A DNA stretch of 11,386 bases from Vulcanimicrobiota bacterium (GTDB lineage Bacteria; Vulcanimicrobiota; Vulcanimicrobiia; Vulcanimicrobiales; Vulcanimicrobiaceae). Location of the stretch: positions 1-11,386 of the forward strand of contig DAHUYY010000038.1 in assembly GCA_027306845.1 (NCBI GenBank), written 5' to 3'. Below are positions 1 to 5,095 of this stretch, in pieces. The translations under genes and the position numbers were made by a program. The notes under the pieces are model-generated. The model made no database searches, was not told the DNA's origin, and saw only the letters and a program-made list of their open reading frames with translations. Within the stretch, counting starts at the first letter, position 1; each line of letters starts with the position of its first letter.

Positions 1-401
1 AGCAGGACGCGCGGCCGAATGATCTCGATCTGCTCGTCGAGGAACGGGCGGCAATTCGCCATCTCCGCCGGATCGGGCGCGCGGTTCTTGAGGCCGCGCT
101 CGCCCTGCGAGGTCGGGCGGCACTTCACCGTGTTGGCGATGTAGACGTCTTCGCGCGCGAGCTCGATCGCCGCGAGCATCTTCTCCAACAACTCTCCCGC
201 GCGCCCGACAAAGGGGCGACCCAGCCGATCCTCGGTATCGCCGGGGCCCTCGCCGACGAGCATGAGATCGGCGAGCGGATCGCCTTCGCCATAGACGTTG
301 TTGCGCCGCTGCGCACCGATCGCACAGGCACGGCAGGCACTCGCGCGTGCGGCGGCAAGTTGCAACGCTCGTTCGCGGCGCGCGCGCTCCTCCAAACTCA
401 C
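1..401 (-). CDS. Family-4 uracil-DNA glycosylase, 4Fe-4S type (C-terminus beyond the left edge)
   Basis: This enzyme removes uracil from DNA as the first step of base excision repair in the cytoplasm. The visible 133 residues show the family-4 signature: GEGPGDTEDRLGRPFVG at about residues 50-66 (the uracil/DNA-binding motif region), and four cysteines placed to hold a 4Fe-4S cluster (C23 and C26 in CRAC, C94 in VKCRP, C117 in NCRPFL). The start is GTG at 401, chosen because GAGGAG sits 5 nt upstream and the protein then begins about 20 residues before the first Cys pair, as in relatives. The GTG overlaps the TGA of the YbjQ-family gene (GTGA), which implies translational coupling. The stretch between the third and fourth Cys is 23 residues, longer than the 16 I recall for the archaeal prototype; the extra residues lie around TSQGERGLKNR. 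The catalytic C-terminal half with its second motif lies outside the window. The family is clear; whether it is a standard UDG4 or a diverged paralogue cannot be judged from half a protein. Confidence 0.93.
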   Translation of the reverse strand, partial: MSLEERARRERALQLAAARASACRACAIGAQRRNNVYGEGDPLADLMLVGEGPGDTEDRLGRPFVGRAGELLEKMLAAIELAREDVYIANTVKCRPTSQGERGLKNRAPDPAEMANCRPFLDEQIEIIRPRVL

Positions 402-739
402 GTTCTCTCCTCGCGCACCACGCGCACCGCCTCGCCGAATGCGATGACGACGCAGGACCCGTCGGGGCGTTCGCTCACATGAAATTGCAAGCCGAGAACC
501 GCATTTGCACCGACGCGTTCCGCGCGCTCGCGCAGGTGTTCGAGCGCCTCCGCGCGCAGACGCTCCGCATCGCTCACTAACTCCACCGGGGCGAGCCCGA
601 CGAGCATCCCGATGCTGCGAAAGGTGGAGCGGAGTCGGTTCTGCGGCTGTTCGGCCTTCCCCGAGACATACCCAAAGCGCCGGGCGACACGCCGCCCGGG
701 GAACTCGGCGAAGGTAACGAGATTCTCGCGCGCAAGCAT
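398..739 (-). CDS. YbjQ/UPF0145-family small protein
   Basis: This is a 113-residue cytosolic protein of the YbjQ (UPF0145, 'putative heavy-metal-binding') family; its biochemical role is not established. Family features seen here are an N-terminal strand with a small-residue turn (VTFAEFPGRRV), a long charged helix (about residues 53-78) ending in GANAVLGLQF, and a last strand with VIAFGEAVRVV, matching the usual 'GANAVVGv.f ... aYGTAV' ending. The start is uncertain. ATG at 739 gives the usual family length (about 105-110) and avoids overlap with the divergent glycosyltransferase. An in-frame ATG at 763 would add eight residues and has GAGGG 3 nt upstream, but would overlap that gene's first codons by 16 bp. 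The stop TGA (400-398) is shared with the GTG start of the uracil-DNA glycosylase, so the two are probably co-translated. No metal-binding Cys or His cluster is evident, so the 'metal-binding' name should not be over-read. Confidence 0.85.
   Translation of the reverse strand: MLARENLVTFAEFPGRRVARRFGYVSGKAEQPQNRLRSTFRSIGMLVGLAPVELVSDAERLRAEALEHLRERAERVGANAVLGLQFHVSERPDGSCVVIAFGEAVRVVREERT
407..412 (-). promoter_or_regulatory. Shine-Dalgarno site for the uracil-DNA glycosylase
   Basis: GAGGAG on the minus strand ends 5 nt before the GTG start at 401. It lies within the last codons of the upstream YbjQ-family gene. It is the best ribosome binding site in the window and decides the GTG start. 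Confidence 0.75.
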
Positions 740-747
740 AGCTCGGC

Positions 748-1728
748 GTGACTGATTCCTCATCGGCCCTCATCGTCCGCCTCGACGCCCTCGGCGATAC
801 GCTGGCGCTCGCTCCATTGCTCCTTGCGCTACGCGAAGCCGACGTTCCGACCGACCTCGTTCTGTCGCCGGCGACCCGCGAGCTCTTCGCACCGGGCGCC
901 CTTCGACGCACGTACGTCGCTCCGTTCACCCAGCGCGACAAGAGCGCCGCCAACCGGGCGGCGATCTCCGCCTTCGCCTCCGAACTACAACCGAACCGCT
1001 ACTCGCATATCCTCGTCGCCACCGAAGACCCGGCCGGCTATCGACTCGCATCGGCGCTTCGCGCACCGCAGCGCATCGGTTTTCAGAACGGTTGGGGAAA
1101 ACCGCTGAAAACGCTCTGGGTTCGCTCGCTCCTCACGCAAGCGATCTACCGCAGCGCGGGGCTCGACCCGCACGCGCCGCATGAATGCGAGGTGCTCTTC
1201 AGGCTCGGCGCCTCGCTGCTCGGGCCCGCACGCCGCCCCACCCATGACGCAGCCGCACTCCGTCGCCTCATTCTCGCTCGCGAAGCGGCACCGCCGCGCG
1301 GCGTCGCCATACAACTCACCTCGAAATGGGAGCGGCTCGGAATGGCGCTCGCCGACGTTCGCTCGCTGCTCGATCGGGCGACCGAGCGCATCGGCGAGAT
1401 CCGTCTCCTCGCGCCGGTCGCCGAGCGAGCGGAGATCGTCGCGCTTACCGAGGGTCGCTCGGTCGAATGGTTCGAGGAACTTCAGCCGTGGATCGCCGCG
1501 ATCGCCGCAAGCGAAGCACTCATTGCACCCGATTCGGGGGCGATTCACGTCGCCGGCATGCTCGGTACGCCCTGCGTCGCCGTCTTTCGCAGCGGAGCCG
1601 ATTTCGCGCTCCAGCGCGCGCGTTGGCGCCCCTGGGCAGCGCCTAGCGTGACGTTGGCAGGCAGCGCGGAATGGCCGCAACGCGCGCTCTCCGCCCTACC
1701 GTCATTACGACAATCTCTCCGCACCTAA
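748..1728 (+). CDS. Glycosyltransferase family 9 (ADP-heptose:LPS heptosyltransferase-like)
   Basis: This 326-residue protein is a predicted GT-B-fold transferase of the WaaC/WaaF/WaaQ type, which adds a heptose-like sugar from a nucleotide donor onto lipopolysaccharide core or another glycan at the cytoplasmic face of the membrane. Evidence is the N-terminal LIVRLDALGDTLALAPLL (residues 8-25), typical of the acceptor domain; SKWERLGMAL (192-201), where the family has a donor-phosphate Lys; and PDSGAIHVAGMLGTPCVAVF (261-280), the GT9 donor-binding signature with DSG.xH. The GTG start at 748 is forced, because an in-frame TAG lies at 739-741 and no other ATG or GTG precedes the family motif; no Shine-Dalgarno is visible. 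It diverges from the YbjQ-family gene with almost no gap, and its last 86 bp overlap the 3' end of the DUF2079 gene on the other strand. The exact sugar and acceptor cannot be told; it could act on heptose, other ADP- or GDP-sugars, or a non-LPS polymer. No other LPS-core gene is in the window. Confidence 0.9.
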   Translation: MTDSSSALIVRLDALGDTLALAPLLLALREADVPTDLVLSPATRELFAPGALRRTYVAPFTQRDKSAANRAAISAFASELQPNRYSHILVATEDPAGYRLASALRAPQRIGFQNGWGKPLKTLWVRSLLTQAIYRSAGLDPHAPHECEVLFRLGASLLGPARRPTHDAAALRRLILAREAAPPRGVAIQLTSKWERLGMALADVRSLLDRATERIGEIRLLAPVAERAEIVALTEGRSVEWFEELQPWIAAIAASEALIAPDSGAIHVAGMLGTPCVAVFRSGADFALQRARWRPWAAPSVTLAGSAEWPQRALSALPSLRQSLRT

Positions 1729-3001
1729 CCGCAACGCGCAGCGTTCCGTTTGCTTTGAGCGCAGCGAGGCGCGCCGCATTTTCCTGCAGGCGCGGCGAGC
1801 GGGGAAATGCGCGATCGATCAGCACGATGTTGCTCGGCAGCGGTGCAGTACCGTCGTCGGGAAGTAACGTTGCACGAGCGTTCCGCAACGCAAGATGACC
1901 GTATGCTTCTTCTTGAGTTGCAACGGGAAGATCGCTCGGCCAGCGCGCTAAATACGCATCGAGCGCGCGGTCGCGAGCCTCGAGCGGTCGGAGATTTAAC
2001 GCCGGGTGCAAAGGATCGGCGACCGCAAACTCCAGCACGCAGAGGGCGAGCGCTACATACAAGCGACGGCGCGAAACACGGGGAACGGCAAACGCGAAGG
2101 CCGCCAGAAGATAGCCGATCCAGGCGCCGGCATAGTGCGTCCCCATCGTGAAGGTCGTCGGCATCCGCGAGAGCAGCACTTCGGCGAAGGGTGGAATTAC
2201 GAAAACGATCGAAGGCGATTGCAGCGGCACGAACGCAAGCGGCGCGAGGGCAAGTACGAGAAATCCGATCCGTTCGACGAGCGTGCTCGGCAATGCGGCG
2301 AAGTCGCTGGAGTTCCAAGCATAGAAACGCGTCGGTTGCCACGCCGGGTTGCTGCCGGCATGCGGTGCGATCGCGAGAAAAAATATCGCCGCGACGACGA
2401 CGGCAAGCGCGCCTAGCCCGACGAGAAAGCGCCGCATCTTCGCATCGGTGTGCCACCTCCATGCAGCCGCGAATGCGGCAAAGGCGATGAAGAGCGCTTG
2501 ATCTTCCTTCACGGCAAGAGCGAGGACGGCGAACGCGGCGGCGGCGCGAAAACGGCGGGCGTCGAGCGCCCAGAACAACCACAACACCGCTGCCGGGGCA
2601 AAGACGTTCTCATGGAAATCCACGAACGCCAAGCCGGCAAGCGGCGGATAGAGCGCGGCGATCCACGCCGCCATCGCGGCGACGCGCGCGTCGGCACGGC
2701 GCGCGACGATTGCATAGACCGCCGGAATAGCGAGCGCGAAGGCAACGGCCTGCACTGCAACGAGGAGTATCGGTGAATCCCAAATATGCAGTAACAGCAT
2801 CGGGAGCGCGAGGATCGGCGAAAAATGGAACGCCCAGTGGCTGCCTTCAATGGGATTGCAGAGACAGAAAAAATTCGTCCGTAGGCTCTGCGCAAAGATA
2901 CCGAAATCGACGAGATTGTGGTGAACGGCATATCGCCACACCCCAAGAAACGTAAAGAGGAGCGCATAGCCCGCCGCAATCGCCCACGGTAACCGCCGCA
3001 C
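1643..3001 (-). CDS. DUF2079 polytopic membrane protein (GT-C-like)
   Basis: This protein of about 452 residues has roughly nine or ten hydrophobic helices in its first 340 residues, then a soluble C-terminal domain of about 110 residues. It matches the DUF2079 family: an early loop with VDFGIF (31-36), HFSP (59-62), VDFHENVFAP (127-136) and a KED triplet (165-167), all in the usual order. DUF2079 proteins resemble GT-C glycosyltransferases that use lipid-linked sugars, but no member's reaction is known to me, so no substrate is proposed. The GTG start at 3001 lies 5 nt after the prfB stop, directly before the first membrane helix (LPWAIAAGYALLFTFLGVW). The frame stays open upstream to 3175, but that part is Arg-rich, lies inside prfB and does not look like protein. 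There is no good Shine-Dalgarno, so translation may be coupled to prfB termination. The C-terminal 28 codons overlap the glycosyltransferase on the other strand; the stop is TAG. Confidence 0.87.
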   Translation of the reverse strand: MRRLPWAIAAGYALLFTFLGVWRYAVHHNLVDFGIFAQSLRTNFFCLCNPIEGSHWAFHFSPILALPMLLLHIWDSPILLVAVQAVAFALAIPAVYAIVARRADARVAAMAAWIAALYPPLAGLAFVDFHENVFAPAAVLWLFWALDARRFRAAAAFAVLALAVKEDQALFIAFAAFAAAWRWHTDAKMRRFLVGLGALAVVVAAIFFLAIAPHAGSNPAWQPTRFYAWNSSDFAALPSTLVERIGFLVLALAPLAFVPLQSPSIVFVIPPFAEVLLSRMPTTFTMGTHYAGAWIGYLLAAFAFAVPRVSRRRLYVALALCVLEFAVADPLHPALNLRPLEARDRALDAYLARWPSDLPVATQEEAYGHLALRNARATLLPDDGTAPLPSNIVLIDRAFPRSPRLQENAARLAALKANGTLRVAVRCGEIVVMTVGRRARVAAIPRCLPTSR

Positions 3002-3006
3002 CGTCG

Positions 3007-4123
3007 TTATGGTGTTGCGCCTATGGAGGCGCGTCGGGTCTGGAGATAAGCCCAAACGAACGCGTCGATATCGCCGTCGAGCACGCGTTGCGCATCGCCG
3101 ACTTCGACATTGGTACGATGGTCTTTTACCAATTGATAGGGTTGCAGAACGTACGAACGAATCTGCGAACCCCACTCATTTGCCTGCCGCTCGCCGCGCA
3201 ATGAAGAGAGGCGCTCGTCGCGTTCTTGCGCCGCACGCTGAACCAACTTCGCTCGCAATATATTCATGGCGACCTCACGGTTCTGTGCCTGCGAGCGCTC
3301 TTGTTGCGATGCCACGACGATGCCGGTCGGCTCGTGGATAATTCGAATCGCCGATTCGGTTTTATTCACGTACTGGCCGCCGGAGCCGCCGGATTTGAAG
3401 GTTTCGATTCGCACGTCGTCGGGTTTCACGATCACTTCGCCGTGCTCTTCGCCGGCGATCTCGGGAATCACATCGACGGCGGCAAACGAGGTATGGCGCC
3501 GATGTGCTTGGTCGAAAGGCGAGAGACGGACCAAGCGATGGACGCCGCGCTCGCTTTCCAACATGCCGTATGCATTTCGGCCGCGCACGAAAAAGGTCAC
3601 CGATTTCAGGCCGGCTTCTTCCGCCGGCGACTCTTCCACGAGCTGCGTTTGGAAGCCGTGCCCTTCGGCCCAGCGCAGATACAACCGTAAAAGCATTTGC
3701 GTCCAATCGGCGGCGTCGACGCCGCCCGCACCGGCAAAAATGCTGACGATCGCGCCGTGATTATCGAACTCGCCGTCGAAATTCGCCGCCATCTCCAACT
3801 CGTCGAGATCGCGCTCGCAGTGGGAGATGCTCCGATCGATCTCCCCCTGCGCGTCTTCTTCGTCGCCGAAAAGTTCGAGCATTTCGCGCGCATCGGCGAG
3901 CGCGGCTGCGATGCGATCCATCGTGCCGAGCTCCTCGCGGAGATCGGCGAGATCTTTCATCGTCCGCTGAGCGGAACCGGCGTTCTCCCAGAAAGCTCCA
4001 TCACGCGACCGCTGGTCGAGTTCCGAGGCGCGGCGAGCCTTGCCCGCATAGTCAAAGACGCTCCTTGAGGCCCTCAAGACGAGCGGTGCAGAGGGAGATC
4101 GAAGTTCTTTGCGTTTGGCTCAT
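3007..4123 (-). CDS. prfB: Peptide chain release factor 2, with programmed +1 frameshift
   Basis: RF2 recognises UGA and UAA stop codons in the ribosomal A site and triggers release of the finished protein. The gene is read in two frames. ATG at 4123 opens a 23-codon zero frame (MSQTQRTSISLC...LKERL) that ends in CTT TGA; a +1 shift at that point continues as DYAGKARRASELDQ. The combined product is 371 residues, close to the 365 of E. coli RF2, and the joined LKERL-DYAGKARR aligns with E. coli LRGYL-DYDAKKER. The stop-recognition motif SPF is at 201-203 and the catalytic GGQ at 248-250 (genome 3381-3373), matching E. coli 205-207 and 250-252. The uninterrupted frame has an ATG at 4077, but starting there would lose the N-terminal leader and give MRASRSVF, which has no family match. 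Expression should be autoregulated, since low RF2 favours the shift. It diverges from the GDPH gene and is followed 5 nt later by the DUF2079 gene. The stop is TAA. Confidence 0.97.
4051..4066 (-). promoter_or_regulatory. prfB: RF2 programmed +1 frameshift site
   Basis: The minus strand reads AAGGAG CGT CTT TGA C. It has every element of the known prfB recoding site: an internal Shine-Dalgarno-like AAGGAG (4066-4061), a 3-nt spacer, the slippery CUU codon (4057-4055), an in-frame UGA (4054-4052) and the following C that makes a weak stop context. E. coli has AGGGGG TAT CTT TGA C with the same spacing. The ribosome pauses at UGA when RF2 is scarce, the tRNA-Leu slips from CUU to UUU, and decoding resumes at GAC (Asp24). 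Confidence 0.96.
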
Positions 4124-4209
4124 TGCGGCGCGGTCGCTTCTCGATTTTTGCGCGGGTACCTTTCCAACGTACCGTTTGCGCGTGAACGAGAGGCAACACG
4201 CACACCACG

Positions 4210-5088
4210 ATGCCCAATTTTCTCGGCGGGCTCTCCTCGCTCGCCGACCCCTTGCAAGCGATCGAAAACCCCGGCGCGTTCGGCAACGCCGGCTCCAATG
4301 ACGGCATCGCCCGCTTTCTGCCCCCGGGCTTCTCCGAGGGCGGCGGCATCCTCGGCTCGCTCGGCGGAGAGAACGGAGCCGGCGGCGCCAGCGTGCCCGG
4401 CCCATTGGCGGGCATCTCAAACCTGCTGATGCAGCTCATCGGCATGCTCGGCTCGTTGCTCGAGGGTGGCGGGATGCCGGGTGGAGGGGGAAACGTGCCC
4501 AGCTCCCCGGAGAACTACTTCTCGAGCGCGGGCGGCTCCTCAACGGGGGATCCTCATCTCAGCTTCTCGGGGCAGAGCGCCGCGGGAAACTACGCCGGCA
4601 CCTGGGACTCGATGTCGGGGCACGGAGATCTTCTCGATTCCGATTCGGTTCCCGGCGGATTCTCGATATCGACGACGCCGACCGCGCCCGATGCTCGCGG
4701 CATCACCTATAACGCATCGGCGAGTATCACGACCAACGGCGGCAGCAGCGTCCTCACCTACGGCGCCGACGGCAGCGCCACGATCTCGCAAAATGGGAGC
4801 ACGACGCCGCTCGCTCGCGGTCAAAACCTCTCGCTTCCCGGCGAGCAAATCACCTGGAACGCCGATGGATCGCTTCAGGTCGACGTCGATGACGGCAACG
4901 GCGGGAATATCGCGACCACGCTTTCACGGAATGGACAGGGCGTCGACGTACGCGCCACGGCACAGAACATCGATCTCGGCGGCGATCTCGTTAACGGCGC
5001 GTCGCAGAACCCGCCGCAGGCGGTCGGAGCACCGATCCCGATGCCGCCGCCGATTATCAATCCGCGCGTTCGCTACACGCGGCTCTGA
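4210..5088 (+). CDS. Gly/Ser-rich protein with GDPH (Asp-Pro autocleavage-type) domain
   Basis: This 292-residue protein has no assigned function. Residues 1-110 are rich in Gly, Ser and Pro, with one hydrophobic helix at 66-84 (LAGISNLLMQLIGMLGSLL). GDPHLSFSG at 113-121 then opens a repetitive beta-rich domain (about 113-262) containing TWDSMSGHGDLLDSDS and several N/D-G turns. Residues 263-292 form a Pro-rich tail. The protein has no Cys, no Lys, 22 acidic and 8 Arg residues. GDPH is the core of sites that self-cleave between Asp and Pro in von Willebrand D-type modules and in calcium-triggered DUF1521 proteins such as NopE1; cleavage here (D114-P115) is an inference. There is no classical signal peptide, so a Sec-independent or non-exported fate is possible. 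ATG at 4210 is the only usable start (in-frame TGA at 4183). The only purine-rich box, GAGAGG, is far upstream. The gene stands opposite to both neighbours, between prfB and secA, and ends 7 nt from the secA stop. Confidence 0.85.
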   Translation: MPNFLGGLSSLADPLQAIENPGAFGNAGSNDGIARFLPPGFSEGGGILGSLGGENGAGGASVPGPLAGISNLLMQLIGMLGSLLEGGGMPGGGGNVPSSPENYFSSAGGSSTGDPHLSFSGQSAAGNYAGTWDSMSGHGDLLDSDSVPGGFSISTTPTAPDARGITYNASASITTNGGSSVLTYGADGSATISQNGSTTPLARGQNLSLPGEQITWNADGSLQVDVDDGNGGNIATTLSRNGQGVDVRATAQNIDLGGDLVNGASQNPPQAVGAPIPMPPPIINPRVRYTRL

Positions 5089-5095
5089 ATCGGGT

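Noticed and set aside
985..1680. Minus-strand ORF of 231 codons opposite the glycosyltransferase
   Set aside because: It is rich in Arg, Ala and Asp and mirrors the GT9 coding strand; no family match is seen.
3002..3175. Arg-rich N-terminal extension of the DUF2079 protein
   Set aside because: The 58 codons lie inside the prfB C-terminus in another frame, have shadow-like composition and precede the first membrane helix by too far. GTG 3001 just after the prfB stop fits better.
4052..4077. prfB starting at ATG 4077 as a simple uninterrupted ORF
   Set aside because: It would replace the conserved RF2 leader with MRASRSVF and ignore a perfect frameshift site. The spliced frame from 4123 gives normal RF2 length and alignment.
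4124..4209. Divergent promoter pair between prfB and the GDPH gene
   Set aside because: Promoters must exist nearby, but no convincing -35/-10 pair with 16-18 nt spacing can be pointed to on either strand, so none is annotated.
4074..4445. Minus-strand ORF of 123 codons upstream of prfB
   Set aside because: It is antisense to the start of the GDPH gene, rich in Pro, Arg and Ser, and overlaps prfB in another frame. No supporting motif or ribosome site is seen.
4546..4572. Calling the GDPH protein a von Willebrand factor D domain protein
   Set aside because: Only the GDPH core is shared. The Cys pattern that defines VWD domains is absent (the protein has no Cys), so the name would mislead.
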